A stretch of DNA of 64,000 bases, from NCBI GenBank assembly GCA_029060405.1, contig JAIDUB010000110.1:1-64000 (forward strand). The letters run 5' to 3'. Below, one piece after another: positions 7,826-17,461 of the stretch (positions are counted from its first letter, which is position 1; every line of letters starts with the position of its first letter). Source of the DNA: Duncaniella sp. Lineage in GTDB: Bacteria; Bacteroidota; Bacteroidia; Bacteroidales; Muribaculaceae. Below the pieces are notes generated by a model, which was not told the DNA's origin, made no database searches, and was given only the letters and a program-made list of their open reading frames with translations. Made by a program: the position numbers and the translations under genes.

Positions 7826-10036
7826 TCAGTATACAAGCTCAATGTCGTCGAGCCACAGGGTCGAGCCTTCGCCGCCCAGGAAGTAGTCGCCGGCTTTGGA
7901 AGCTGAGGCCACAACTACGATGTGAGTGAACTGCACGTCGGGATTCACGTCGTGGAGCGTAATGGTGTATTGCTTGAATTCGCTCGTCGACTCTGTGAAG
8001 ACAACTTCACCGTAGGCTTTCACGTTGGTTCCATTCTTGTCAAAGAGCTTTCGCGATTCTTTCTTGGTGCGGACCACAACAGGATAGTCGGGATATGCAG
8101 CGTCAGAGGAGTCGTTTCTGACGAGCGCCACATAGATGATACCTTTGTCGGTGCCTCCTGAGGGGAATTCATCGAGTACTTCCTGAGGAGCACCGATAGA
8201 GCTTCCTGCTGCTTTCTTGTAGACCGATTCCTGAATGGTACCGGGTCGATAGCTAGCCCATACCGTAAGAGCTTTGGGAGCGAAATTCCACTCACGACCC
8301 CAGCCGAGCACACCGTCGGTGCCTTGGGTCTCAAGGTATTTACCCACAAAGACGTTACCTGCGGCAAACTTGCCTATTGACCCTACTCCGACAAACTGAG
8401 ATTTCAGCTTAATCGACGAACTGCCTGAGTGGAAGAATGAATTGTCCTTTTCGGTCACGTTCTTACTCATGGTAGCAGAGCCGTGGTTACCGCTATCCCA
8501 GAACATCGAAGCCTCGTTGGCGCAAATCAGCAGGGGTGATGTGCCACTGAATTCCTCGAAGCCCGAGTTGGGAAGCTGGGGATAGGCAACGGTGGTGAAT
8601 GTCACTGTCTCGGGCGAGACATAATCGTCGGCATACGGGCGACTTTCATATGTAGTTCCGGGCTTGAGATCAGAAACCTCGGCATAGATGCGCGATCCGG
8701 ATACGGTAGCGGGCACACGGGTCCAGTCCTCATAAGCTCGCGAGCCGGTGACCTGACGAATCTCAAAGCCATATTCCGACGCTTCTTTCAGTTTTTGAGC
8801 CTCAAGTGTAGCCGACGTATATGAAATATTCGATTCCTGAACGGGCGAAGGAGCGACAGGCGCATTCGTCACGGTGATGGTGAATGTAGCGGTAGAGGTC
8901 TTGCCCAAAGCGTCCTCGGCCATGATATCAAATGTATGGTCACCCTCGGGGAGCGCGTTTGTCAGCTCGTCCTCGAGATTTATGCGGAGACCTGACATAT
9001 CGGTATCCTCGTCGTAGAAATACATCCAGTCGATACCGGCGTCGTTAAGAGCCTGCTTCGGTGCGCCCTCGATATGGAGAAGATCCACACGGCCGTCGCC
9101 GCCTACTATACCGGCTATGACAGATGACGACAGTTCCACATCGGCAAGAGCGGCTGCTGCGGTGATATACATCGACTTGCGGTCGATCTTGCCCTCCTCG
9201 CCGCGGAAGTTGCCTTCTTTATCGAAACCGAGCATACCCACGATATTGGGAGGAAGCACAACTTCAATCTGCGATTCGTCGCCCACGGGCTCTTCTTCGA
9301 CTTCAATTTCAAGATAAGCACCGCCCACGGTTATGTCCTGCCCCACGAATTTAACATTGAGGCGATATTCGGTGGCGGGCTTGATATTCTCGATCTTGCC
9401 CGACTTGGTGAACGCTGACCCGTCGGCCTCAGTGCCGGTGAGAGTCCATGTCAGGCCTTTGGTGCGTGAATTTATCATAAACCGACCCTTGGCGTCGGGA
9501 TTGGACTCGTCAAACACGAGCGAGTGGCTGCCGTCGGTAATTCCGTCGTCGAGACCCACGGTCATGACGGGCGACGTCAGCATATTCATAGCATCTTCGG
9601 TGTAGGTCACCGATGCGAGAGTATTGGCCACGCGGCATTTGAGAGTCACATCGGTATTGGTGCCCGACGCGATATCAAACCCGTTGAAACCGCTCTTGTA
9701 GAAAGTCTTGTCCCAAGATGCGGGCACGGAGTCACCTACCCACGCTTCGGCGGTGTAATGTCCCGAGAGAAGGCGCAGTGTGGCGGGAACTTTCGAAGCG
9801 CCCTTGTATTCATAAAGGAGACCTTTGGAATTGGAAATCCATATCACGGCGCTTTCAGCCAACGCCTGTTCCTGCTCGGCTGAGAGAGCACGGCTCACTA
9901 CCTCAACTTCAGAGTTTACCGTAGTCGAAAGGCGCAGAGTACCTTCGCCTCCGTCCATCAGGTGCTCGTCGCGGCAACCGGTGAGAGCGATTGCCATGAG
10001 CACTGATGCGGCTATATATTTATATGTTGATTTCAT
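7826..10036 (-). CDS. DUF4493 lipoprotein with C-terminal PCMD-like domain
   Basis: This 736-residue protein has a lipoprotein signal (lipobox LTGC, Cys at about residue 21) and then a DUF4493-type region in which the N-terminus reads out a strand pattern ending in the typical YTAEAWVGDSVPA block. The middle (about 250-480) contains Ig/fibronectin-like repeats such as TFTITVTNAPVAPSP. The last 240 residues, from PNSGFEEF to LWLDDIELVY, look like the putative carbohydrate metabolism domain (PCMD) family, a beta-sandwich. It is the last gene of a three-gene operon of related lipoproteins. A surface role in glycan or host adhesion is plausible but unproven. Confidence 0.75.
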   Translation of the reverse strand: MKSTYKYIAASVLMAIALTGCRDEHLMDGGEGTLRLSTTVNSEVEVVSRALSAEQEQALAESAVIWISNSKGLLYEYKGASKVPATLRLLSGHYTAEAWVGDSVPASWDKTFYKSGFNGFDIASGTNTDVTLKCRVANTLASVTYTEDAMNMLTSPVMTVGLDDGITDGSHSLVFDESNPDAKGRFMINSRTKGLTWTLTGTEADGSAFTKSGKIENIKPATEYRLNVKFVGQDITVGGAYLEIEVEEEPVGDESQIEVVLPPNIVGMLGFDKEGNFRGEEGKIDRKSMYITAAAALADVELSSSVIAGIVGGDGRVDLLHIEGAPKQALNDAGIDWMYFYDEDTDMSGLRINLEDELTNALPEGDHTFDIMAEDALGKTSTATFTITVTNAPVAPSPVQESNISYTSATLEAQKLKEASEYGFEIRQVTGSRAYEDWTRVPATVSGSRIYAEVSDLKPGTTYESRPYADDYVSPETVTFTTVAYPQLPNSGFEEFSGTSPLLICANEASMFWDSGNHGSATMSKNVTEKDNSFFHSGSSSIKLKSQFVGVGSIGKFAAGNVFVGKYLETQGTDGVLGWGREWNFAPKALTVWASYRPGTIQESVYKKAAGSSIGAPQEVLDEFPSGGTDKGIIYVALVRNDSSDAAYPDYPVVVRTKKESRKLFDKNGTNVKAYGEVVFTESTSEFKQYTITLHDVNPDVQFTHIVVVASASKAGDYFLGGEGSTLWLDDIELVY

Positions 10037-10041
10037 GATTT

Positions 10042-11349
10042 TCAGACATTGAGGATGAGTTTCTTAGTTACGGTAGTGGTGCCGTCGGTGACGGTGAGTG
10101 TGAAGGTATGTTCGCCCTCAAAGGCTACGAGCAGCTTCACCAGTTCCGAGATGTCGAAAGGCACGTCGGTCTTGCCTTTGACGTCACTGTTGCCCGGAAG
10201 TCCTATGCTGGAAAGATTTTCATAATCTTCTTTGCTTAGTTCGGCCAGATCGAAATCCGTAGGTACTCCCACTTCGTCGAGTGATGCCATAAAATCGGAG
10301 TTGTCGGAAGCTATTTCCACGCGGAGATGCTCGATACCGTTGTCGGCATGAATGTTGACTATATAGAATGCACCGTCAACCACTTTGTTATTCCCGCCAT
10401 CGAGGTTAAGGTCCTCACACTTCTTGTCAGGAGTGATGGTGATAGTGCCCTCCGCGGGATCGTCGGGGCCGGGCTGATCAGGGCCGGGACCGGGGGTGAC
10501 GGGTTCATCGGGCCACTCCTCGTCGCCGGGACGCTGGGTAGTGCCCTGCTGGTTATCGTCGCCCGCGGGAGCGTTGCCGCCCACGGTCTCATGCTCCATC
10601 TCAGCGTCGATTCTGATGCCCGAGGCCTCGATGCTACCGAATTCGTCAGGAAGCGTTGCGCTGCCGTTTTTCACGGAGAATGTTATTATGTAGTGCTGTC
10701 CGGCCTTAACATCAGTGAATGTCTTGAGGGCATTGACTGCATTGCCCTTGACCGTGGCGCTGAACTCGGCGACGAGAGTGGTGCTCCCGTCGACAGCGGC
10801 GAAATATCCGGCGCGGGTCTCAGTGGCTGAATAGTCGAGTTCCCCGTGATCATTGGCTATCACGCGCACCTTGGCGTCGTCGCCCATATACGAGGCAAGT
10901 TCCTTGGTGTATTTCACGGTGACCTTTATATTGCTGAACTTGCAGGTCACGGTGCCTATCTCGGTGATCTTGCCGACTTCAATCGAGAAATCGGCCTGAC
11001 CCACATAGTAGGGAGCATCCCATTCGGCTTCCTTGACGTTATGGCTGCGGACGCTGACCGTGTAGTCACCTTCAGCAAGCGACACCACCTCGGGCATGGA
11101 GCCGTAGGTATAGGAGCGTTTCACGGCGCCGGATTTTTTATCGAGAACCTCTACTATAAAAGCGTCGGTCGACACACCTGCACGCGACACGAGGGCTTCA
11201 TCATCATCAACGTCAACAGTCATCGACGCGAGCGATACGGCGCCCTCCGTATCAGAGTCATATCCGGGATTCCAGTTGTCGTCGTGACACGAGGCAAGCC
11301 CCACACAGGCGGCAACTGAAAGAAATAGTGACAATATCTTGGTTTTCAT
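10042..11349 (-). CDS. DUF4493 domain lipoprotein
   Basis: This 435-residue lipoprotein (lipobox LASC near residue 20) has a DUF4493-like N-terminal half containing the blocks VSLAEGDYTVSVRSHN and ITEIGTVTCKFSNIKVTVKY. A Pro/Gly/Asp-rich linker at about 270-305 joins it to a C-terminal Ig-like strand domain. It lacks the PCMD-like tail of its two neighbours. Only 5 bp separate it from the downstream gene and 25 bp from the upstream gene, so the three are co-transcribed. It could be a structural partner or a fimbria-like subunit of the same surface complex; the function is unknown. Confidence 0.75.
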   Translation of the reverse strand: MKTKILSLFLSVAACVGLASCHDDNWNPGYDSDTEGAVSLASMTVDVDDDEALVSRAGVSTDAFIVEVLDKKSGAVKRSYTYGSMPEVVSLAEGDYTVSVRSHNVKEAEWDAPYYVGQADFSIEVGKITEIGTVTCKFSNIKVTVKYTKELASYMGDDAKVRVIANDHGELDYSATETRAGYFAAVDGSTTLVAEFSATVKGNAVNALKTFTDVKAGQHYIITFSVKNGSATLPDEFGSIEASGIRIDAEMEHETVGGNAPAGDDNQQGTTQRPGDEEWPDEPVTPGPGPDQPGPDDPAEGTITITPDKKCEDLNLDGGNNKVVDGAFYIVNIHADNGIEHLRVEIASDNSDFMASLDEVGVPTDFDLAELSKEDYENLSSIGLPGNSDVKGKTDVPFDISELVKLLVAFEGEHTFTLTVTDGTTTVTKKLILNV

Positions 11350-11374
11350 CTTTTTAATCAGTATTACTATGGTA

Positions 11375-14050
11375 TTAATAGATTAATCTAACGTCGTCGA
11401 TGTAAAGCTCGGAGCCTACGTATTCACCACCTGAGGTATTGTTACCGCCGGGAGTGTTCCAGTAATAGGTATTATTACTGTTGAGCGCCGGATTTTTTTC
11501 CTTATCGGGCTCGGTTGAGCGGAAAATGACGCTTATGAACGCCGCCTTTTTCGCTCCTTTCTCGTAGGTTATAGGAATCGTCACCTGAGTGTAGGGCATC
11601 CGCTTGGATGTGTCGATCCAGCGGTCAGCGCTGTTTTCGGTGAGCAATTTGACTTCGCTCTTTGAGATTTCTTCTCCCATTTTACCGTTTTCGCCGGCGG
11701 CATAAAGATGGATTTCAGCCGTGCCGTGGTCGCCATTGCCTGCAACTGCCGGATCGTAATGATACCAGAACGTCAGAGCCGACGGGCGCGAAGTGAATTT
11801 TACGCCGTATTTCGCGCCGTTGTTGTACTCCCCGAGATAAAGTTCACCCTGCGTGCGGTTCTGGCAAGTATTGAAGCCGGCATTGGAGCTTGTACCTGCG
11901 GCAGCGTTATTACCGCTACCCCAGCCGACAGTACGGATAAGGGCGGCATTAGTTCCGGAGTGCTGGCGGTTGTTGTGTAGGGATTTATTGCCTGTAGTGT
12001 GGCCGTCAAAGTGACGGGTGGTACCGATCAAGCCACCGTCGGCAGCCGACTGAGTGCTTCGGCCGTTGGCGGGAATTGTACCCGAGGTAGCCTTGAAAGA
12101 TGCACCTCCGATGATGGCGGCCGAACCGGTGCCTGTGCCGTGGGTCGATGTGGTGAGATCATTCATCGTGGCCCAGCCTCCAAGTCCAAACGTCCAAAGG
12201 AATTGTACACAATTATTATTACTGTTGCTGCCGTCCATACGGTGTCCATCCCACAAAACGGTTTTGAATCCGACCGAATGTTCGCCGGCGTCGTTTTCTT
12301 CACAATCGGGCAGATGATCCTCGATCTCGGTGGTGAACTTGACCGATGCGGAGTGGGTCGTGCTCTTAGCCTCGACGGTGTATTCAACACCGGCACGGAG
12401 TCCGGTCAGCACGATATCGGCGCCCTCGACCTCATAGTTGTCATAGCTGCGGCCGTCGATCATGATATCCACTCGCTTGGCCACGGCTGCATCATCGGCA
12501 GCGTCACACTGCACTGTAACTGTGGCTTTGTGGGCAAACACATCGTTTTCCGACACAAGGAGGTTAAACGGAGGTGTGGTCACTTCCAGATCAATGTCGC
12601 TGCGGCCCGAACCGAATGTGGCACGCAGCGTCTGGGTCGATTGTATGGCAGAGGGAGAGGTGAGCTTGGCGGTATAGAATCCAGCCTTGCCTGCCACCGG
12701 TTTGGCCTCGGCAAGAACGAGATCATCCCACGCGCCCAGAAGGTTACGCACCTGGAATGTCACGTCGGCAAGATCGTTTGCACCATTGTATTCCACCTCG
12801 GCATTGATGGTCTTGTTTCCTATCTCGGCGGTAGCGGAGTGAATCTCCACCTTGCCCGCGCCGGAAACTACCGAGAACTCCATCACGGGTGAGAGTTTGC
12901 CGAAACGGTCCTTGACCTGCAGGGAGAAATTGTGGGTGGATTCTTCCTGACCGGGACCCACGCCTAAATGAGTGAACACATCTGTAAAATCAATCACACC
13001 CATCACGTCGGGACGGTTCCATACACCGCGCGCCTTCAGTCCCAGATTGGTCAGCAGCGCCACGGTAGCGGCATCGGCCTTGGCCAGATCAATCTGCTCG
13101 GGCCAGCCTTCGCCGTAAAGCGTGGGTGAAGTGGTATTGAGGTAGACCGACTCGATTTTACCGCGGGCTATGATGTTAGCCTTGATCTGGCCGGGAGCGG
13201 GAGAATTCTCGATGAGGGGGAAAGACTGACCGGTAGTCCAGCCTTCAGCTGTCAGCTCAGGCTCGGGAGCGTCGATGAGGTCGTCGCTGAGGTCTATCTC
13301 GACATCCTCGGTGTCGATCGTATCGTCAAATGTCACCTTGAGCGTGGCATCGGCACCGGCGTCACCGCCGTTGATGTCGATCGTAACCACGTGTTCGGTC
13401 TTGGCCTTGGCCTCGAAGCGGGCGGCCTCGATAGTGGCGTTCTTTCCGTTGGGCTTGGTGAAGGTCAGATTGATGTTGACCATACCCGGAGTGACATATA
13501 CCGGGCTGACCTCGTCGGAGGCCATAGTGACATATTTGCCCTTGGGAGTGTGGATCTGCACCGAATATGCAGCCATATAATCCTTGAACGCATCAGTGTA
13601 GCGTACAAAGACGCGCGAATTTTTCAGCGCTGCGCTCAAAGCCACCGACGTGGTGTGGTCAAATTTCACCGAAATCGCCTGTGAACCGTGGAAGTGAGGC
13701 TTGGCATATCCCTCGGCATCATTCTCGTGGCCGTAATAAGCCTCGAGGGTATAATCTCCTACTTTAAAATCCTGTGTCTCGTCAAAATCGTTGACTGATT
13801 CCCATTCCTGAGAAAATGATCCGTCGTCGGATGTCAGCTTCAGCTTCAGGTCCGACACCGAAACGGATACGTCACCGGTGGCGCGGCTTCCGGGAACCTT
13901 GGCGGCAGAGATGATGTCGCTGTCGACTATCACCGTAGGAGAGATGCGTCCCATTCCGGCCCCGATGGATGAAGATTCTTCGCTACAGGATGTCACTCCG
14001 ATGGCCGCGGCCATAGTCATGACAAGTCCCGTCAAGATGTTTTTCTTCAT
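11375..14050 (-). CDS. Large DUF4493 lipoprotein with C-terminal PCMD-like domain
   Basis: This is the first and largest gene of the operon (891 residues). A lipobox TSC (Cys about residue 22) is followed by a DUF4493 region (about 45-270: FKVGDYTLEAYYGHENDAEG and VFVRYTDAFKDYM). Several Ig-like repeats follow, and a PCMD-like C-terminal region starts near 600 with LPDCEENDAG and ends with ELYIDDVRLIY. The ending matches that of the 7826-10036 protein, so both probably share a ligand type. No SusC/SusD pair or glycosidase lies next to the operon, so it is not an ordinary polysaccharide-utilisation locus. Confidence 0.75.
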   Translation of the reverse strand: MKKNILTGLVMTMAAAIGVTSCSEESSSIGAGMGRISPTVIVDSDIISAAKVPGSRATGDVSVSVSDLKLKLTSDDGSFSQEWESVNDFDETQDFKVGDYTLEAYYGHENDAEGYAKPHFHGSQAISVKFDHTTSVALSAALKNSRVFVRYTDAFKDYMAAYSVQIHTPKGKYVTMASDEVSPVYVTPGMVNINLTFTKPNGKNATIEAARFEAKAKTEHVVTIDINGGDAGADATLKVTFDDTIDTEDVEIDLSDDLIDAPEPELTAEGWTTGQSFPLIENSPAPGQIKANIIARGKIESVYLNTTSPTLYGEGWPEQIDLAKADAATVALLTNLGLKARGVWNRPDVMGVIDFTDVFTHLGVGPGQEESTHNFSLQVKDRFGKLSPVMEFSVVSGAGKVEIHSATAEIGNKTINAEVEYNGANDLADVTFQVRNLLGAWDDLVLAEAKPVAGKAGFYTAKLTSPSAIQSTQTLRATFGSGRSDIDLEVTTPPFNLLVSENDVFAHKATVTVQCDAADDAAVAKRVDIMIDGRSYDNYEVEGADIVLTGLRAGVEYTVEAKSTTHSASVKFTTEIEDHLPDCEENDAGEHSVGFKTVLWDGHRMDGSNSNNNCVQFLWTFGLGGWATMNDLTTSTHGTGTGSAAIIGGASFKATSGTIPANGRSTQSAADGGLIGTTRHFDGHTTGNKSLHNNRQHSGTNAALIRTVGWGSGNNAAAGTSSNAGFNTCQNRTQGELYLGEYNNGAKYGVKFTSRPSALTFWYHYDPAVAGNGDHGTAEIHLYAAGENGKMGEEISKSEVKLLTENSADRWIDTSKRMPYTQVTIPITYEKGAKKAAFISVIFRSTEPDKEKNPALNSNNTYYWNTPGGNNTSGGEYVGSELYIDDVRLIY

Positions 14051-14116
14051 AAAAAAATTACTAATGGTTTTATGTCGTTGGTTACTATATTTGCTATTGG
14101 AATGGCTCTAATAAGG

Positions 14117-14137
14117 CAAAATTACGGCACAAAGTTA
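14117..14137 (-). promoter_or_regulatory. Probable promoter region of the DUF4493 operon
   Basis: Two overlapping -7 candidates lie on the minus strand, TAACTTTG (14137-14130) and TAATTTTG (14124-14117), 70-90 bp upstream of the first lipoprotein start. No good -33 TTTG was found for either. The rest of the 475-bp divergent gap (14138-14413) is AT-rich with small hairpins and holds no gene I can support. Confidence 0.5.
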
Positions 14138-14413
14138 CTAAAAATATCCTTTAATCGTATCATTTATAAGTATAAAAAGGAATTTTCGGCGAGTTTTTTA
14201 TGACAAATCACCATTTTCGGATAAGTCAGCGATACTATCGCTTAAACAAAAAATAGTTTTTGGCACAATACCTGCAAAAGAATGTGTGCGATTTAATGTC
14301 GCCGCATTTCAGCATGAACACGAAAGCCGGTTGCCTGTGCCTCCGGCAATTTAATATGGAGATCATTAAATTCCCCCTTAGCTATTTAATTCAATTAATA
14401 AATGTTAACGCTC

Positions 14414-14444
14414 TTGGCGATATTCACATATATCAGTAACTTTG
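14414..14444 (+). promoter_or_regulatory. Promoter of rplY
   Basis: TTG at 14414-14416, a 20-bp spacer and TAACTTTG at 14437-14444 match the Bacteroidetes consensus. The leader to the rplY start is about 75 nt. Confidence 0.7.
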
Positions 14445-14525
14445 CACCGCTTTTTAGCATCCCCGTGTGATGGGAAATTAGAAAGCTCTAATTTTTAGTA
14501 ACACAACCCAAAACAATCATTCACA

Positions 14526-15101
14526 ATGAAGACTTACCAACTTTCAGCCCAGCCCCGCACCGATCTCGGCAAGAAGGCTGCCAAGAATCTCCGCAAGCAG
14601 AATCTCATCCCCGTAGTGCTCAACGGCGCCAACGACGCAGAACACCTCATGGTTAAAGCCGATGACGTACGCAAGCTCATCTATACCCCCGATATCTTCG
14701 CTATCGAGCTCGATGTCAATGGCGTAAAGCGCATGGCAGTGCTCAAGGACCTTCAGTTCCACCCCGTTAAGGACAATGTGCTTCACATGGACCTTCTCGA
14801 AGTGAACGACAAGAAGCCCGTAACCATCGAAGTACCCGTGAAGCTCGAAGGCCACGCTGAAGGTGTGAAGGCCGGTGGTAAGCTCAACCTCTCGATGAAG
14901 AAGATCCGCGTGCGCGCCATCTATACCGAAATTCCCGAACGCGTCGTGATCAACGTTGACCACCTCGGTTTGGGCAAGACCCTCCAGATCGGCGACCTCC
15001 ACTTCGACGGTCTCGAGCTGATGAACGCAAAGAACGCCGTTGTCTGCGCCGTACAGCTCACCCGTGCAGCCCGTGGTGCACAGGCCAACGCCGACAAGTA
15101 A
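14526..15101 (+). CDS. rplY: 50S ribosomal protein L25 / general stress protein Ctc
   Basis: This 191-residue protein binds 5S rRNA in the large ribosomal subunit. The N-terminal L25 domain (about 1-95, with the block [12 protein letters not shown]) is followed by the TL5/CTC C-terminal beta domain (about 98-185, [23 protein letters not shown]), so it is the long Ctc form. It starts a plus-strand unit with pth and the S4 protein, all linked to translation. The spacing to pth is 20 bp. Confidence 0.96.
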   Translation: MKTYQLSAQPRTDLGKKAAKNLRKQNLIPVVLNGANDAEHLMVKADDVRKLIYTPDIFAIELDVNGVKRMAVLKDLQFHPVKDNVLHMDLLEVNDKKPVTIEVPVKLEGHAEGVKAGGKLNLSMKKIRVRAIYTEIPERVVINVDHLGLGKTLQIGDLHFDGLELMNAKNAVVCAVQLTRAARGAQANADK

Positions 15102-15121
15102 TCATCTCACTTATCCTGCTG

Positions 15122-15739
15122 ATGAAATATCTCATTGTGGGGCTCGGCAATATCGGCGACGAATATGCCATGACCCGACACAATATAGGATTCCGCACAT
15201 TGGATGCCTTTGCCGAGGCATCCAATGTTGTATTTTCCACCGAGCGATATGGCGACGTGGCTCACTGCCGGGTGAAAAACAAGCTCCTCACCTTGCTCAA
15301 GCCGTCGACCTACATGAATCTCTCGGGCAACGCCGTGCGCTACTGGAAAGACAAGGAGGGTATCGATCTTGACCACATCCTTGTGATAGTCGACGATCTC
15401 GCACTGCCCTTCGGAGCAATTCGCATCAAGCCCTCGGGAAGCGATGCTGGCCACAACGGGCTGAAGAATATCGCCCAAATGCTCGGCTCGCAGGCCTACC
15501 CGCGCCTGCGCATGGGCATAGGCAACGATTTCCCCCGCGGCACGCAGATCGACTACGTGCTCGGGCGCTTCACTCCCGAGCAGGAACGCATGCTCCCCGA
15601 CTGCCTCAAAGCGGCCTGCGATGCGATACGCTGCTTCGTGCTCGAAGGCATACAGCGCGCCATGAACCGATACAACAAACTCGCTCCCGCCGCTCCCGCT
15701 CAGGAGAATAAGACCGACGCCGATGGAAATAAGAGTTGA
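15122..15739 (+). CDS. pth: Peptidyl-tRNA hydrolase
   Basis: The enzyme releases tRNA from peptidyl-tRNAs that drop off the ribosome. Family residues are visible: Asn10 in VGLGN, catalytic His20 in TRHNIGF, Asn66 in TYMNLSG, Asp92 in IVDDLALP and Asn112 in GHNGLKN. The 205-residue length is typical, with a short disordered Ala/Pro tail. It lies between rplY and an S4-domain gene that overlaps its 3' end by 17 bp, so the three are probably translated from one mRNA. Confidence 0.96.
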   Translation: MKYLIVGLGNIGDEYAMTRHNIGFRTLDAFAEASNVVFSTERYGDVAHCRVKNKLLTLLKPSTYMNLSGNAVRYWKDKEGIDLDHILVIVDDLALPFGAIRIKPSGSDAGHNGLKNIAQMLGSQAYPRLRMGIGNDFPRGTQIDYVLGRFTPEQERMLPDCLKAACDAIRCFVLEGIQRAMNRYNKLAPAAPAQENKTDADGNKS

Positions 15740-16154
15740 CAAGTGGCTCTGGGCCGTGCGCGTGTTCAAGACCCGCACAGTGGCTACCGACGCATGCAAG
15801 AAAGGCCGCGTGATGATCGACGGTGTAGCCGTGAAGCCCTCGCGAGCAGTAAAGCCGGGCGATGTGGTGCAGGTGAAGAAATCGCCTGTCACCTATTCGT
15901 TCAAGGTTCTCGCCGTGACTCAAAACCGCCTCGGAGCCAAACTGGTGCCCGAGTACATGGAAAATGTGACTCCGCGCAGCCAGCTCGACCTGCTCGACGT
16001 GGTGAAAATCTCAGGCTTCATCGACCGCCGCAAAGGCCTCGGCCGCCCCACCAAGCGCGAAGGCCGCGAACTTCAGGAATTTACGGAGCAGTATATGACC
16101 GATGAATCGTGGGACTTTGACGACGATGAATTTGATTGGGACTCAGACGAATGA
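15723..16154 (+). CDS. RNA-binding S4 domain protein (Hsp15/HslR-like)
   Basis: The N-terminal 60 residues ([19 protein letters not shown] and [21 protein letters not shown]) form an S4 RNA-binding domain like that of heat-shock protein Hsp15, which rescues stalled 50S subunits carrying nascent chains. The 143-residue protein ends in a very acidic tail ([11 protein letters not shown]). It overlaps pth by 17 bp and converges on menE with a 12-bp overlap. Next to pth a role in recycling stalled ribosomes fits well, although the exact target is inferred. Confidence 0.85.
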   Translation: MEIRVDKWLWAVRVFKTRTVATDACKKGRVMIDGVAVKPSRAVKPGDVVQVKKSPVTYSFKVLAVTQNRLGAKLVPEYMENVTPRSQLDLLDVVKISGFIDRRKGLGRPTKREGRELQEFTEQYMTDESWDFDDDEFDWDSDE

Positions 16155-17087
16155 CCTGCGTTTAAGTTTTCCCGACTGCGTATATTCGGGCGATGAATCG
16201 TAGATAATATCCTTAGGGCGCATGTAGCCGGGAAGAGTTTCACTAATCCTGTCGAGCACCGCCACCGGAAGCTCGTCATCTCCCGTCACCACCACCATTA
16301 CCGCCTCCTCGCCCCAGAGCGTGGAGGCGCGTTTTGTAATATAAAACTCCCGGCCCTCCATCACTTCGGCAAGGCTCCGCTCTATCTCCTCGGGGTGAAG
16401 CTTGATACCTCCCGAATTAATCACATTGTCCATCCTGCCGAGCCACCGGAACTCAGCAGGCGACAGCACTTCGCACACATCGCGCGTGTCAAGCACTCCC
16501 ACGTTCATGGCTCCGGTATCGATGCGCAGGCACCCGTCGGCATTGAGCGAAACGGAAATTCCCGGCATGACGGTATAGACGTCGTGTCCCATCGGCCGCA
16601 GGGCTATGTGGCTGCAGGTCTCGGTCATGCCGTAGGTGGCGAATACCGATGCCCCGCAACCGGCGAGGCGCGTTTCGTCGGCAGGCGACACCGGCGCGCC
16701 GCCCACTATCACGTCGCGTATCTCCACCCCGCGTTTCAGAGCGTCGAGTAAATCGGGAATCTGCGCCGGGACTATAGCGAGGAGGTCGACGGGGTCGCCC
16801 GAGTAATCGCGCAGCGGAGTGCGCGACCGGGGCAGCTCTACAAGTCGCGCGCCCGACACCGCCTGCCTCACGGCCATCATCTTTCCCGCGATATAGTCAG
16901 CCGACAGTGGGGTAGCCAGCACACTCCCTCCGTCGATACCGAAACGGCGGCAAGTGGCTCGCGCCGAGAGCTCCATATCGGTTTTCAGCAGGCGTATAAC
17001 TTTAGGCTCACCCGTCGAACCCGACGTGTGAGCCTCTATGTAAGGACTTGCATCAGTCCATTGCCGGTAAAAATCAGCAAATGTCAT
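16143..17087 (-). CDS. menE: O-succinylbenzoate-CoA ligase-type AMP-binding enzyme (short MenE)
   Basis: The adenylate-forming motif TSGSTGEPKVI (residues 21-31) and the C-terminal blocks TYGMTETCSHIA, LGRMDNVINSGGIKLHPEEIE and SGKLKRR identify an ANL-superfamily ligase. At 314 residues it lacks about 100 N-terminal residues found in proteobacterial MenE. Short forms like this are usual in Bacteroidales menaquinone pathways. It would activate o-succinylbenzoate with CoA. The rest of the men genes are not in the window, so the name rests on family similarity. It is the last gene of yihY-ridA-menE, overlapping ridA by 1 bp. Confidence 0.82.
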   Translation of the reverse strand: MTFADFYRQWTDASPYIEAHTSGSTGEPKVIRLLKTDMELSARATCRRFGIDGGSVLATPLSADYIAGKMMAVRQAVSGARLVELPRSRTPLRDYSGDPVDLLAIVPAQIPDLLDALKRGVEIRDVIVGGAPVSPADETRLAGCGASVFATYGMTETCSHIALRPMGHDVYTVMPGISVSLNADGCLRIDTGAMNVGVLDTRDVCEVLSPAEFRWLGRMDNVINSGGIKLHPEEIERSLAEVMEGREFYITKRASTLWGEEAVMVVVTGDDELPVAVLDRISETLPGYMRPKDIIYDSSPEYTQSGKLKRRSFV

Positions 17088-17461
17088 CAGCGGGCGGCGA
17101 TCACTTCCACCTCTACGAGCACCTGTTTGGGGAGTTCGCGCACAGCTACTGCCGAGCGGGCGGGATAAGGTTCGGCAAACTCAGCGCCATACACCTCATT
17201 CATCTCGCCGAAAAGGCTCATGTCGGCGAGGAATACCGTGGTTTTCACCACATTTTCAATAGTCAGCCCGGCCTCTGCAAGGATAGCCTTGACATTTGCG
17301 ATAGCCTGAGCGGTCTGAGCCTTGATACCTTCGGGAATCTCGCCTGTAGCGGGATTGATAGGAATCTGACCTGAGCAGTAAACCATATTGCCTAAGTCGA
17401 TGGCCTGTGAATAGGGGCCGATTGCTGCGGGAGCAGCCTTGGTAGCGATTACTTTTTTCAT
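17087..17461 (-). CDS. ridA: RidA family enamine/imine deaminase
   Basis: This 124-residue protein has the Rid/YjgF fold sequence throughout ([35 protein letters not shown]). The key arginine is present in YPARSAVAV (Arg102) with downstream acidic residues. RidA hydrolyses reactive 2-aminoacrylate and related imines made by PLP enzymes. Its start overlaps the end of the yihY gene by 4 bp and its end overlaps menE by 1 bp, so all three are translationally coupled. Confidence 0.95.
   Translation of the reverse strand: MKKVIATKAAPAAIGPYSQAIDLGNMVYCSGQIPINPATGEIPEGIKAQTAQAIANVKAILAEAGLTIENVVKTTVFLADMSLFGEMNEVYGAEFAEPYPARSAVAVRELPKQVLVEVEVIAAR

Noticed and set aside
11999-12892. 297-residue ORF antisense to the large DUF4493 gene
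   Set aside because: It lies wholly opposite a well-supported gene and follows from its codon bias.
7826-14050. SusC/SusD polysaccharide-utilisation locus
   Set aside because: No TonB-dependent receptor, SusD-like protein or glycosidase adjoins the DUF4493 operon.
14328-14350. Dispersed TTGCCGGAGGCAC motif shared with 57895-57907
   Set aside because: Only 13 bp and partly self-complementary; it could be chance, so it was not listed as a repeat family.
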